Positions 21,596 through 32,289 of a DNA stretch of 64,000 nucleotides are shown here, one piece after another. The stretch's first letter is position 1. Every line of letters starts with the position of its first letter. The notes below the pieces were generated by a model that saw nothing but the letters and a program-made list of their open reading frames with translations, was not told where the DNA came from and did not search any database. Made by a program: the position numbers and the translations under genes. Source of the DNA: Perognathus longimembris pacificus (Eukaryota; Chordata; Mammalia; Rodentia; Heteromyidae); the NCBI RefSeq assembly GCF_023159225.1, contig NC_063161.1:4590274-4654273 (forward strand), given 5' to 3'.

Positions 21596-21771
21596 CCAGG
21601 GGTTGGGGCTCACTCCCGTCACCCCAGCTGCCCGGGAGGCTGAGATCTGAGTGCAGAGATTCCGCGTCAGCCCCGGCAGACAACCTGACAAACCGGGGCG
21701 CCGCAGACCCCGGCGGTGGGGAGCAGGTGAGGCCGCGTGAACCCAGCCCCGAGAAACAAACCTGGGGTTCA
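21596..21771 (+). repeat. SINE family A, diverged, split by the LINE-1
   Basis: Head ggggttggggctcactcccg, gcccgggaggctgagatctg, then decay. The final ttcaagccc of the SINE appears at 23521-23529, after the LINE-1, showing that the LINE-1 landed in this SINE's tail. Confidence 0.6.
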
Positions 21772-23511
21772 TAGGGGAGTTCTATATTGAGCCTTCTGAG
21801 GAATCTCCATACTGCTTGCCAGAGTGGCTGAACCAGTTTACCTTCCCACCAACAATGAAGTAGGGTTCCCTTTTGGCCACATCCCCTCCAACAACTGTTA
21901 TTGTTAGTTTTCTTGATAGAAGACATTCTTACTGGGGTGAGATGGAATCTCAGTGTTGTTTTGATTTGCGTTTCTTTTGTGGCCAGTGATGTAGACCACT
22001 TTTTCATATGTCTCTTGGCCAGTCTCATTTCCTCATCAGAGAAGTCTCTTTGTAAGTCTTTAGCCCACTTGATGCAGGGGCTATTGGTTCTTTGCAGTTT
22101 TGTTTTGGAAGAAGGTAATTTTTTTAGTTCTGCCTATATTTTAGAGATGAGGCCTTTGTCTGTTGAAGGGCCGGTAAAGATCTTCTCCCAGTCTGTGGGC
22201 TTTCTGTTTATCTTGCGAGCTATGTCCTTTGCCGTGCAGAAGCTCTGCAGTTTGATGCAGTCCCATTTGTCCAACCTTTCTTTGATTTGTAGCCTTTCTG
22301 GGTCTTTGTTAAGGAAGTTCCGTCCTGCGCCAAGGAGCCCAAGTGTTTCTCCTACTCCTTCCTTTAGTGTTTTCAGGGTGTCTGTTTTGATTTCAAGGCT
22401 AAATATAGAACTCCCCTATGGGCTGGGGATATAGCCTAGTGGCAAGAGTGCCTGCCTTGGATACACGAGGCCCTAGGTTCGATTCCCCAGCACCACATAT
22501 ACAGAAAACGCCAGAAGCGGCGCTGTGGCTCAAGTGGCAGAGTGCTAGCCTTGAGCGGGAAGAAGCCAGGGACAGTGCTCAGGCCCTGAGTCCAAGGCCC
22601 AGGACTGGCCAAAAAACAAAAAACAAAACAGAACTCCCCTATGACCCAGTAGCCCCACTTTTGGGTATCTATCCAAAAGACCACAAACAAAAATCACAGT
22701 AATGCCACCAGCACAAACAATGTTCATAGCAGCACAATTTGTCATAGCGAGAATCTGGAACGAACCCAGATGCCCCTCAGTAGACGAATGGATCAGGACA
22801 ATGTGGTACATATACACAATGGAATTTTATGCCTATATCAGAAAGAATGGCATTGTCCCATTTGTAAGGAAATGGAAGGACTTGGAAAAAGTTATACTAA
22901 GTGAAGTGAGCCAGACCCAAAGAAACATGGACTCTATGGTCTCCCTTATTGGGACTAATTAGTACAGGTTTAGGCAAGTCATAGCAGAGCATCACAAGAG
23001 CCCAATAGCTATACCCTTATGAACACATAAGATGATCTTAAGTGAAATGATCTCCATGTTATGGAAACAATTGTTATATCACAATTGTAAACTACTTTCA
23101 ACGTCCCATGTGTATCTGTAGCTTCTATTATTGATGATGTTCTTGTATCACCTTCCTGTGGTTGTACCTACACTATCTCTGTAATCTTATCTGAGTTTAT
23201 TGGAAACCATGTATACTGGTATTGGAAGTAGGAAATGAAAGGGAATACCAAATTTGAGAGACACGGGGTAAAAAAAGAGAAACAACTACAAAAGCAAATA
23301 CTTGCAAAACTGTTTGGTGTAAGTGAACTGAACACCTCCGGTGTGGGGGGGGGGAGGAAAAGGCGGGGGGAGGGAGGGGGGTATGAGGGACAAGGTAACA
23401 AACAGTACAAGAAATGTATCCAATGCCCAACGTATGAAACTGTAACCTCTCTGTACATAAGTTTGATAATAAAAATTTGAAAAAAAAAAAAAAAAAACAA
23501 CAACAAAAAAA
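21772..23511. mobile_element. LINE-1 3' end with 5' inversion (twin-primed)
   Basis: 21772-22401 is LINE-1 sequence in reverse orientation. Its minus strand encodes the ORF2 C-terminal block with TPVRMSSIKKT, CWRGCGQKGTLLHCWW and KLVQPLWQAVWRFLRRL. 22402 onward is sense. After the interrupting SINE it reads ELPYDPVAPLLGIYPKD, then the last ORF2 residues ending in SLIGTN and a stop at 22960. The 3'UTR carries a polypurine G-rich tract (23341-23395), AATAAA at 23468 and a poly(A) tail. The 14-bp duplication aaacctggggttca lies at 21758-21771 and 23512-23525. Inverted and sense parts overlap by about 20 bp of LINE-1 sequence, typical of twin priming. It is a dead, 5'-truncated copy. Confidence 0.93.
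22421..22629 (+). repeat. SINE family B inserted in the LINE-1
   Basis: Complete copy: ggctggggatatagcctagt, ctaggttcgattccccagca, gtggctcaagtggcagagtg, gcccaggactggcc, A-rich tail. A perfect 14-bp duplication (agaactcccctatg) is at 22407-22420 and 22630-22643, so the SINE is younger than the LINE-1. Confidence 0.95.
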
Positions 23512-23525
23512 AAACCTGGGGTTCA

Positions 23526-23649
23526 AGCCCTTAAGGAATCCCTGCTGCTGCTGACTCTGGAATCACTTCTGTTTCCTGAGCTGTGTCACTGGGAAGTTCC
23601 CTTTAGTACGCATCATAAACACTTGTTTTCAGAAAACAGTTCTTTCTTT
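23526..23649. other. short intergenic stretch between LINE-1 and SINE
   Basis: Starts with the orphan tail of the split SINE, then unremarkable sequence. Confidence 0.5.
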
Positions 23650-23850
23650 TTTGGCCAGTCCTGGGGCTTGAACTCAGGGCCTGAGCACTGTCCCTGAGCT
23701 GCTTTTCTGCTCAAGGCTAGCACTCTGCCACTTGAGCCACAGCGCCACTTCTGGCTTTTTCTATATGTGTGGTGTTCAGGAATCGAACCCGGGGCTTCAT
23801 GCACGCAAAGCGAGCACTGTACCCCTAAGCCACCTTCCCAGCCTCCAAAC
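23650..23850 (-). repeat. SINE family B (minus strand)
   Basis: gccagtcctggggcttgaac, gctcaaggctagcactctgc, gtggtgttcaggaatcgaac, taagccaccttcccagcct. Confidence 0.9.
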
Positions 23851-24060
23851 TGTGAGGACTGCCTGCAGAGGCCCCACCTGACGGTCTCCACCGGTTACCT
23901 AGGTAACCCGCACACCTGGAGGCGGTGGCCTCCCCCTTCCCTGAGGTCACATCCAATCCACCGGGCCACACCTCCCCATCCCTGCCCTACACAGGGCACC
24001 ACCACCACCACCACCACCACCCCCCCCCCCGCGCCCGGGGTGGCTCGCTCTCTTGCCCCC
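23851..24060 (+). mobile_element. LTR family 3, partial copy
   Basis: Matches the solo LTR at 36082-36356: tgtgaggactgcc against tgtcaggtctgcc, then a GGTTACC...GGTAACC palindrome, cacacctggaggcg and ccgggccacacctcc. A CAC trinucleotide expansion (about 23996-24020) lies in the middle and similarity fades after it. Confidence 0.6.
23893..23908. promoter_or_regulatory. 16-bp palindrome resembling an RFX X-box
   Basis: ggttacctaggtaacc is a perfect inverted repeat. Its half sites (GTTACC / GGTAAC) fit the consensus bound by RFX-family winged-helix factors. The related LTR at 36142-36157 keeps it with one mismatch. Binding is inferred. Confidence 0.5.
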
Positions 24061-24754
24061 ACCTCCTGCACCTTGAACTTGGGAGCAGCTCAGCAGAACC
24101 TGGTGAGGGCCTGTCCACTTAGGATGTAAACCAGATGGATAAGGGTCTGGAGAAACACTCGAGCCCCAGCAAGATGCGGGGCGTGGGAAAGGGGACTTGG
24201 TCAGCGTGTTGGCGTCACAGGTGCGTGAGGAAGGTTAGGACGGGAAGGTAGTCCAAGGTGACTCAACAGGGGGCGGCCCTCTCTAAAGATCCAGTGGGAT
24301 CCCCCCATTCCCTCCAGGCCTCAGTGTTCTGGAAAGGTGGGAAAGGGCCAGTGCGCTCATGAAGACGCAGCTTTCTAAACCTCCTTCAGCTCGCCAGCGA
24401 TCCTGGCCAGAACTGCCACGCCGGCGCGTCGCCCGGAACCCGGCTTTTCCCAGCTCCTCTGATTAACGTAGGGAAGGGCTTGTCTTAATAATACAGTGGA
24501 CCGATTCCGGTCATATATATTTTCCCACAAGTTCAATAATACACGTGACATTTTAAAGCCGTCTCCTTCCTTTCCACAGGCAAGCGTGTCGAGCTGTGGA
24601 GTGAAGAAAGGCAAGGAAGCGTGGACTGGAAGGAGAAGGAACGCGCTGCTTCGTCTCTGCGCTGGGCTGTCCTCCGCGGCACGCACCGCCCGTCCGGTGG
24701 CTTTCTCTCTGTCGGGCTAAATCTCCACGTCTCCTTTGGGGAGATGCCCAGCCC
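24061..24754. other. intergenic sequence, nothing recognised
   Basis: Mixed composition with a less GC-rich patch at 24480-24560 (catatatattttccc). No clear element. Confidence 0.45.
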
Positions 24755-25215
24755 TTAATTGTGGGGGACGCTCGGCTCTGCGCGCCACTCTCCCGCCGGC
24801 GGGAGGGCAGAGCGTGTCCCAGTTGAGACTGAGCTGAGATGGAGCAGGGCCGTCGAACCCCCCCGTCCCAAGCCCCCCTTATGTTTAAGAGCAGACACTG
24901 GACACGGAGATTTCGGGGGAGCCGTCTGATGGACTCCCAACTTCCGAAAGTTTTATTCAGGGGAGGGGTTTATAGAACAGTGATGACGACGGGAAGAGGA
25001 GGGACTAACTGGGTATTAACGATTGGCTAATGAACTGTCCATCACGGTGATGTCACGGAACTTCCCGCAGAGGCGGACACCACAGTCCCCCCCAAGGACC
25101 GGGTCCCTGGCGCCATTAGGAGACAAGAGGCGGGGCTGGTTCCAGACCCGGGGGAGAAGGTGGGAGTGGCTAGCAGCCAGCAGTCCCAGGTCCCCTACGT
25201 CTCTCCACGCCGAGC
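24755..25215 (-). mobile_element. probable LTR (minus strand)
   Basis: Starts tgtgggggacgctcggctct. It contains tttatt at 24952-24957 (AATAAA on minus) next to ggggtttatagaac (a TATA-like block), and a CCAAT-type gattggctaatg. The arrangement fits an antisense LTR, but the right end and target duplication are not resolved. Confidence 0.4.
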
Positions 25216-25437
25216 GCCAGCCCGATGGCCTTTGACGTCCATGCTTGCAGTGGGGAAGTCCACGGCCACCTCCTTGTCGGCCCTTTGTCCCTGGTCTTTT
25301 TGTTTTCTTTAATCCAGATGGTCATGAAGACAAGGCCCTCTCATTTTTGCTCAGGCCAACTTCAGACCAAAAATCCTCCTCCTTCTGCCCCCTATGTGGC
25401 TGGCATTACAGATGTGAACTTTTTTGTTCTTTTCTTT

Positions 25438-25638
25438 TCTTTTTTGGCCGGTCCTGGGCCTTGAACTCAGGGCCTGAGCACTGTCCCTGGCTTCTCTTTA
25501 CTCAAGGCTAGCACTCTGCCACTTGAGCCACAGCGCCGCTTCTGGCCGTTTTCTGTATATGGGGTTCTGGGGAATCGAACCCAGGGCTTCATGTATGCAA
25601 GGCGAGCACTCTTGCCACTAGGCTCTATCCCCAGCCTG
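25438..25638 (-). repeat. SINE family B (minus strand)
   Basis: ttggccggtcctgggccttg, ctcaaggctagcactctgcc, gggaatcgaacccagggctt, ggctctatccccagcct. Confidence 0.9.
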
Positions 25639-25644
25639 TTGTTC

Positions 25645-25750
25645 TTTTCTTGATAACTTTTTTTCTGAATTGGCCTTAAGCTCCTGATCATACTATCTCT
25701 ACCATGTGAGCAGCTGAGATTACAGGCATACCTCGCCACGCCTGGTTCTT
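25645..25750 (-). repeat. old B1-like fragment (minus strand)
   Basis: gagcagctgagattacaggc and cctcgccacgcctgg look like an antisense B1 head, more diverged than family A. Confidence 0.4.
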
Positions 25751-25944
25751 CGTTTTTCTTTCTGGATTCCTCTAAAGTGTCTTTGCCTTGCTCTCTGAAG
25801 TTTTGTGAAAACATCCTTAAGTCTAGATTTCTTTGTATTTAACCTGTTGGGCGCACGTTGGGATTTCTGCACTTGTGGCTGTCTGGCTGGCACCATGGCG
25901 GAAAGTTCTCGTCCTCTAGCTCATCTCCCTCCTCATCCATACAT

Positions 25945-26070
25945 GCAGGTGCCTCTCTCTCTCTCTCCCTCCCTCTCTCTCCCTCTCCCTCTCCCCCTCT
26001 CCCCCTCCCTCCCTCCCTCCCTCCCTCCCTCCCTCTCTCTCCCTCCCTCCCTCTCTCTCCCCCCCTTCCT
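25945..26070. repeat. CT/CCCT polypyrimidine microsatellite
   Basis: Continuous pyrimidine tract of tctctc and cctccct units, about 125 bp, with mirror symmetry that could form triplex DNA. Confidence 0.92.
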
Positions 26071-26149
26071 CCCTGAGCCTTTTCCAGTTCCAGCCCTCAT
26101 CTCTTGGGCAGTGGTTCAGGAGATTCCTTCACTACCTCCCCCTCTGCTG

Positions 26150-26560
26150 ATGTTTCATTGCCGTTGTTCCGGGGTTCGAGGAAGGGGATTCCCCGTCCTT
26201 CCAAGAGTTCACCGCTCAGCGACCGTCTCAACAAAGATGGATTTATTGAGGAAGCAAAAAGCGAAGGGACCGGCCAGGGATGCAGCGCGGACTCAGGAGC
26301 TGAGACCCCCGCCACCTGCTGGGCCTCGAGCCAGGTTCCTGAAGGTAAAAGCGAAGCACGGAGGCAGGGGCAGAGCTCGCCACAAACAAGCTCAGCCAGC
26401 GGCGACAGACGCGGAATATTGCGGTCAGGCTGACCAATAGTTAACTCCATTTTAACAGCGGCTACCACGTTTCCCTAATCCAGATGGCGTCCGCTCTGCT
26501 CCCCGCAGCGGCCACTAACCTGCAGCTCGAACCTCCCGCCCCGGCCACCTCGAGAAGTGA
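26150..26560 (-). mobile_element. LTR family 1, diverged copy (minus strand)
   Basis: The order aggggattccccgtcc, gttcaccgctcagc, gatggatttattgaggaag, gaccggccagggatgcagc parallels the LTR at 17750-18356 block by block. Minus-strand AATAAA is at 26242-26247. The far end (ccagatggcgtccgctctgc) parallels the U3 start. The ends are too diverged to show a target duplication. Confidence 0.65.
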
Positions 26561-26744
26561 GTGTTAAGCTTGGGTTCTTGCCGTGTGGGCTTCGTGTGTG
26601 GCTGGGGTCCGCCTGGCTGCCGCGGCGGCGCCGCCTCCCTGCTCTGCTTCCAGCCCGTCTCTGATGCTTCCAGCCATTTGACAAGTGGTCATTCCACCGC
26701 GGCGTCTGGCAGCCAACACCTGTGACCCACGTGGGGTAGGAGGG

Positions 26745-27650
26745 AGGACTCACGTGGCCCGTGGGGGGCGGGGAATGACTCTCACGTGGCCCGTGGGGGC
26801 GGGGGGAATGACTCTCACGTGGCCCGTGGGGGCGGGGGAATGACTCTCACGTGGCCCGTGGGGGGCGGGGAGTGACTCTCACGTGGCCCGGTGGGGGGGC
26901 GGGGAATGACTCTCACGTGGCCCGTGGGGGGCGGGGAATGACTCACGTGGCCCGTGGGGGCGGGGGGAATGACTCTCACGTGGCCCGTGGGGGGGGCGGG
27001 GGAATGACTCTCACGTGGCCTGTGGGGGCGGGGAATGACTCTCACGTGGCCCGTGGGGGCGGGAAATGACTCACGTGGGCCCGTGGGGGCGGGGAATGAC
27101 TCACGTGGCCCGTGGGGGGCGGGGAGTGACTCTCACGTGGCCCGTGGGGGGCGGGGGAGTGACTCTCACGTGGCCCGTGGGGGGCGGGGAGTGACTCTCA
27201 CGTGGTCCTTGTGGGGGGCGGGGAATGACTCTCACGTGGCCCTTGGGGGGGCGGGGAAAGGACTGTCACGTGGTCCTTGTGGGGGGCGGGGAGTGACTCT
27301 CACGTGGTCCTTGTGGGGGGCGGGGGAGTGACTCTCACGTGGCCCGTGGGGGCGGGGGAGTGACTCTCACGTGGCCCGTGGGGGGCGGGGAGTGACTCTC
27401 ACGTGGTCCTTGTGGGGGGCGGGGAAATGACTCTCACGTGGCCCGTGGGGGCGGGGGAATGACTCACGTGGCCCGTGGGGGGCGGGAAATGACTCTCACG
27501 TGGCCCGTGGGGGCGGGGAATGACTCACGTGGCCCGTGGGGGGGCGGGGTAAATGACTCTCACGTGGCCCGTGGGGGGCGGGGAGTGACTCTCACGTGGC
27601 CCGTGGGGGGCGGGGGAGTGACTCTCACGTGGTCCTTGTGGGGGGGAGTG
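26745..27650. repeat. minisatellite of CACGTG + GC-box units, about 28 copies
   Basis: Units of about 29-37 bp. Each has gactctcacgtggcccgtgg (variant gtggtccttg) followed by a G-rich ggggcgggg block. I count about 28 CACGTG E-boxes, each paired with a GC box of the Sp1/KLF type. Variants with gtccttg cluster at 27198-27440. The array abuts a CpG island to the right. Confidence 0.95.
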
Positions 27651-28250
27651 GCAGCTCAGGTTCCCCCTCCCTCCTTTGGCCGCCCCACTGGCGTCCTTCG
27701 CCGTGGGTGTACGGAGCCCCGCGTGGGGGACCGCGCGGTCCCGGCGTGCCCGTCACGGGCTGTGCGGACGGGCTGTGCGGGCGGATCCCGCGTCCCCCGT
27801 CCCGTGGCCCGGCCCGGCTCCTCCTCGCCGAGGGGCCGAGTGCCCGGGCCGGGCACTCTCCCGCTGGAGCCGCGGCCCGGGCTTCTCGGATCCCGGATGC
27901 CTGGCGGCTGGCATGGCCGCTCCGCTCGCGGCTGGGTCCCCGGCTGCGCTTGGCGTTGTCCTCCAGCCGCGCTCCGCCCGGCCCCGCCGACCTCCGGCTG
28001 CCAGCTCCGCGGCCGGGGTCGCTCCCCGCCAAGCCGGGCCGTGGCCCCGGCTGCCTCCTCCCCCTGGGGCCCGGCCCGGCCCACGCTTCCCCCTCCCCCA
28101 CCCTCCCCCACCCGGGCCCCCCCCCCCCCCCAGCCCCCGCCGGCCCCTGAGCCCGCAGCCCACCCGGACCATGGCGGCGCTGAGCAGAGCAGCCGATGCC
28201 AGGCGGGTGGGGGACATGGCTCTGGGCGGGGGGGGGGGGGGGGGGGGACC
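27650..28250. promoter_or_regulatory. orphan CpG island
   Basis: About 600 bp of dense CpG (many ccg, cgc and gccccgccg clusters) with no tandem repeat structure. It contains ccggaccatggcggcgctga at 28165-28184, a Kozak-like ATG that also resembles a YY1 site. A frame of about 160 codons follows but has no recognisable protein. It could be an alternative promoter of A4GALT, an unknown transcript start, or only GC-biased DNA. Confidence 0.5.
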
Positions 28251-28339
28251 CAGTGCAGGCCGACTGAGGCCCCTGCTGCCCCTGGGCTCTTCCCACCCCC
28301 GCCCCCCACTGGGCTTCAGGGGAGCGGAGGAGAATCTAC

Positions 28340-28956
28340 TGGAATATGGAGGTCAGATCTGGCCCGCGAAAGAGGGGCAGAAGCTGACGCCATCTCCACT
28401 CTCTCCCCAGCCCCTCTGCTCAGAGGCCCGGGAAGATGCCCTCTCCCTGTACACAGTAGTGCCCCCCCCCCGCCCCCCCCAATCAGCATGCCAATTCTTG
28501 ATGGGCGTGCCTGGATTCCTACAGGAAGGGAAGCCCCATCCCCAGGTAATGGGAGTTCCTGAACCCCAAGACACAGGGGCGGCACGTGCCTATAGGTCAC
28601 TGAACCTGTCTGTCCAGTGCTTGGAACTGGGAGCTTCCTGTGACCCTGCCCCCTGACCTGACCCTATTTAGGGGCAGGCCAGCTAGCTACGCTAAGCCAC
28701 ATGTTCGAGTCCTGTTTCCCTGGCCCCCATGGCGTCCCAGTTCAGCTCTCCATTGGAGCCGAATTGGCTTGTTGGAATCCTCTGGAAGTAAGTCTTTGTG
28801 TCACCATCCTGTTCTGTGTTATATGTTTTCCTGAAACCTGGGACCAGTCCATCCAGAACTTCCCCAATCAATCCATCTTTTTACTTGAGACTGTCTCTGA
28901 GTGGTGGACCCACGGAGGGATAGGGGATCCCCCCCGCCCCCTCGGAGGCCATTACA
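28340..28956 (+). mobile_element. LTR family 1, plus-strand copy
   Basis: Starts tggaatatggaggtcagatc, aligned to tgtaatatggaggtccgatc of the copy at 36433. Ends with tttttacttgagactgtctc, gagtggtggacccacg and attaca at 28951-28956. The poly(A) signal has decayed to aatcaa. No matching flanking duplication is seen. Confidence 0.75.
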
Positions 28957-29934
28957 TTCCAACTCCCGCTTTCCTTTCCTCCATCAGCCTTCTCAGTCCC
29001 CATGAACCCACAGGCTCAGATCCTCGCTGAGCTCTCTGTGACCTCTCTTTGCGCAGGTTCCTCCTCCCACATGACCAGGCTTAACCACAGCTCCGGACTT
29101 CCTCAAGGCCGCCCCCCCACCATCTCCTCTCTCCCGAGACCCAGGCTTTGCCTGAGGCACAGGCAGCCTCAGGCCCAGGATGCTCCCCCCAGCCCCAAGC
29201 AAGCCCCGGGCCAGGAAAACAGCCGAGCCCAGCTGGGCTCTCCTTCTGTGCAAGTCTCCTAGGAAACCAGCAAACACTGGCCAAACCACCCAACAAGGGA
29301 AAGAGCAGAAACCCCTGGAGGGGAAGGGGAAGGGGAGCTCCTCAGGTTGTCCCACCGCCCAGCCAGGGCTACAAGTGCCGACTCCTTCCCCCACCAGGAG
29401 CTTTCTGCCCTGGGCTGGGGGGGGGATGTATCTCTCATGGGGTAACAGATGCCCCCTGTGACCAGCCACCAAGAGAGCCCAAGTCATGGTGCTGGCCAGA
29501 GGCCCGTGGAGGTCCTGGGGCTTCATGTAGCACCAGCCTGTCCCCAAGACCTCAGCACGGAGAGCAGGAGGCCAGACGCTAGAGTTTCCTACCCCGAATC
29601 ACAGCTGATTGGCTAAGGTCACACTTGACCCAGAGGACCCAGTAAGAGCCAGTTGGATTCTGCCTCCCTGAGCCCCAGTTGGTTCGCCTGGAGAGAAGAA
29701 CTAGATAGTGTCGACAGAGGGGGGCCCAGGTCTGGGGTGTCCTGCCTGCACGGACACTTGCTGCAGAATCCAACAGAGATTCCACAAGCCCTTGAATGGT
29801 TGCTTAGTTTGTTTCGTGGTGCTGGGAATTAAACTCAGAGCCTTGTAAGACAGGCACTCTACCACTTGGGCCACGCTTAGAGCCTCCTTCCACCTTGATG
29901 ATTTTTGAGGTGTTGTATTCTGGGGAGCGAGAAA
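28957..29934. other. intergenic sequence, nothing recognised
   Basis: Unique-looking sequence of moderate GC. A minus-strand frame of 184 codons (29547-28993) has no familiar motif. 29805-29885 resembles a degenerate antisense ID monomer (aaactcagagccttgtaaga). Confidence 0.45.
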
Positions 29935-30650
29935 ATCCACGGAGCACTGTTGAAGGTGACAGATGAGTTTTATTAGTCAGTTTGCAACTGCCTTGCCCCG
30001 GGTACCCCAGAGCTAGGAGCCGTGGCCGCCTCCCAGGGGTGAGTTTCTTTCCTTTCTTCCTGTCCACAGGCCTCTGTTCTCCATAGGCCGCTCCCCTCTC
30101 TGAGGGCCTCCACTTTCCACACTGCTCTCCGTGGCCCTCCCGCTCTCCACGGGTCTCTGCTCCGCTCTCTGTGTCCACTCTGGCTTCGACAGGCACCAGG
30201 CTTCGGACTCCTCCGCAGGCCTCAGGCTCTTCTCGGCTCTGCTCCGCTCCGCTCCGCTCCTCTGTCCGCTCGCCCCGGGCCTCTGGCTCTCAGCAGGCCT
30301 CGGTTCTGCAGGCCTTTCTTCCCTTTCAGCCTCCATTCTCCGCAGGCCCAGGCTCCGGCCTCCTCTCCTGTCCGCAGGCTGGGGCTCCCCTCAGGCTCCA
30401 TGCGGCACCTTGCTTTCTCCACACCTATTCCCCTTTCCCCCCCGGAAATCCCGCCCTCTTATATCCCACCCCCCCCTGCAGTCTGGGGGTGGTGGTTCTC
30501 TGCAGTGGGGCGTGGCAGTGATGACAACATGGGGCGGGGCTTCTCATGCCCCCACCCCTGGTGATTACAGAGGTAGGGTCTTGCCTTCTACCCAGGTTGG
30601 CCTGAGCTTCAAGCCTCCCACTTGAGCCCCCACGTGTCGGGGGCCCGTGG
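29935..30650 (-). mobile_element. probable LTR (minus strand) with TATA and poly(A) signals
   Basis: On the minus strand it has a TATA-like atataag at 30464-30458 within gggatataagagggcggg, and AATAAA at 29974-29969 just before cttcaacagtgctccgtgg. These lie in the order expected of an LTR with a long R region. The middle (30100-30370) is made of imperfect tctccgcaggcctc-type repeats. Confidence 0.55.
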
Positions 30651-30767
30651 GTTAAGATGGAATCTGAAGAACCTTCTATGCCCAGACTGGCCTCAAACTG
30701 CAATCTCACATCACCGCTGCCCAAGCGCCTGGGGTGGCTGGCTGGAGACACGGCGCCCAGCCCACGA

Positions 30768-30942
30768 GCTTTTGTGTGTGAGGAGACAAAGGGTTCTGGG
30801 CTTGAACTCAGGGCCGGGTGCTATCCTTGAGTTGTTGTGCTCAAGGCACAGTATTCTACCACCTGAGCCACAGCTTGTCTCATGGGCTTTGCTGCCCAGG
30901 GCTGGCTTTGAACCGCGATCCTCAGGTCTCAATCTCTTAAGT
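30768..30942 (-). repeat. SINE family A, partial (minus strand)
   Basis: gggcttgaactcagggccgg, ctcaaggcacagtattctac, gctggctttgaaccgcgatc, then truncated before the head. Confidence 0.7.
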
Positions 30943-31877
30943 AAATGAACATTTCCTTTTTAATTTCCAAGAGAACATAAACGGTATTTCTGAGACTTGA
31001 AGCTTACAGAATCCTGATTAATTCAGAGCTCGAGGGCCCAAAAAAAAACAAAAACACCGTTTCTCTCTTGGGCAGCATGTGAAGATTCTGAGTCAGTCCC
31101 GAAACAAGCTTGTCAGCTAAGGAGCTTAAAACCAATCCCAGTCTGGGCCCTCGCCACCCTCCGGCTCCTGGTCCATCTTGTCTCTGACCTGCAGATGTCT
31201 AGGGAGAGTCGCTTACACTTGCGGACCCCTGTCCCCTCTGGGGACACCCAAGATCCATGTGTCCCTGCCTGAGGGGCACAGCTCGGCCTGCATCAGTGTC
31301 CCCCCCCCCTCCCTCTCCAGGCTCAGTCCCGGCCTCCAGCCTCTTCCCCCCCTCTCTAGCCCCCCTCCCTGGTGGTCCCATCCACCCCCACCCCCCAGTC
31401 CCCTCTGCAGCCCTCCAGGATCACAGGTGCTTCTTCTACCCGGATGTCTCAGAAGCTATCTGTCAGACTCCCTGCCAGCTCTGGGCCTGTGTTCAAGCCG
31501 TGTCCTCTGCCAGGTGAACCCCCTTACTCAGAACTACCACCACCCAAGCCAGTGCTGTTTCCTGCAGCCTATCAGCTTGTAGCATCTCAGGTGACAGCCA
31601 ATCAGGGCAATGCCTGCTGGAGGGGGTGGGGCCCGGCAGGGGCAGGGCCTAGTGGAGGAGGGGGCGGGGCTTGGTGTTAGCTGGGAGGGGGCTGCAAGGG
31701 GCGGGGCTAGCCAAATAAGGAGGGGCCTGGCCTGGGAGAGGCCCTGCAGAGAGGGCCTGGTGGATGGAGGGGGCCTGGTGGATGGAAGGGACCAAGAGAG
31801 GAGCTGCCGAGTGGAGGAAACGCGTGTGGGGAGGGGAGGAAAGACCTCCGTCACCAGCTTGAAAATCCTTCAGCTTA
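30943..31877. other. intergenic sequence, nothing recognised
   Basis: AT-rich at 30950-31070, C/T-rich at 31300-31400. At 31620-31800 there are short imperfect repeats (ggggcctggtggatgg twice). No gene or full repeat is recognised. Confidence 0.45.
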
Positions 31878-32095
31878 GCTAGGCACCCATGACTCACACC
31901 TGTAATCCAGGCTACTCTGGAGGCTGAGGTCTGAGATCAAGGTTCAAAGCCATGAAAATCCATGAGATTCTTAGCTCCAATTAACCACCCAAAAAGCTGG
32001 AAACAAAGCTGTGGTGGTTCAAGTGGTAGAGCTAGCCTTGAGCACAAAGAGGCTCAGGGACAGAGCCAAACCCTGAGTTCAAGCCCCAGAGTGGG
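31878..32095 (+). repeat. SINE family A
   Basis: catgactcacacctgtaatc, ctactctggaggctgaggtc, aggttcaaagccatgaaaat, gtggttcaagtggtagagct, tgagttcaagccccagag. Confidence 0.82.
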
Positions 32096-32289
32096 GGTGG
32101 GGAGGGGTGGAGAAGGAACCGGCAATATAAACTTATAATTTCACAATTCTAGCTATAGGTCCTTAGAGACTGCTCCGTGGTCTATGGCCCCAGACTGCAG
32201 GAAGACTAATAAATGCGAGTTAAGCTGTGTCGAGTATATTCACAATTTAGTTCGGAAAACCTCTGTCAAAAAAAACAAAAGAACTCTAG

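Noticed and set aside
22421..22629. tRNA-like A and B boxes suggesting a tRNA gene (also at every other SINE B and ID copy)
   Set aside because: They are SINE heads derived from a tRNA. The acceptor stem and anticodon arm do not fold as a functional tRNA, and copies have A-rich tails and target duplications.
21901..22962. ORF2-like protein fragments as a gene
   Set aside because: They belong to a truncated, inverted LINE-1 interrupted by a SINE. Annotated as a dead mobile element, not a gene.
23925..24122. Open frame with an eight-histidine run
   Set aside because: Product of the CAC trinucleotide expansion inside an LTR fragment.
27676..28656. Possible gene starting accATGGCGGCGCTGAGC
   Set aside because: The start context is attractive and the CpG island is reported, but the encoded peptide is unrecognised and runs into a G homopolymer and an LTR. 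Not supported as a coding gene.
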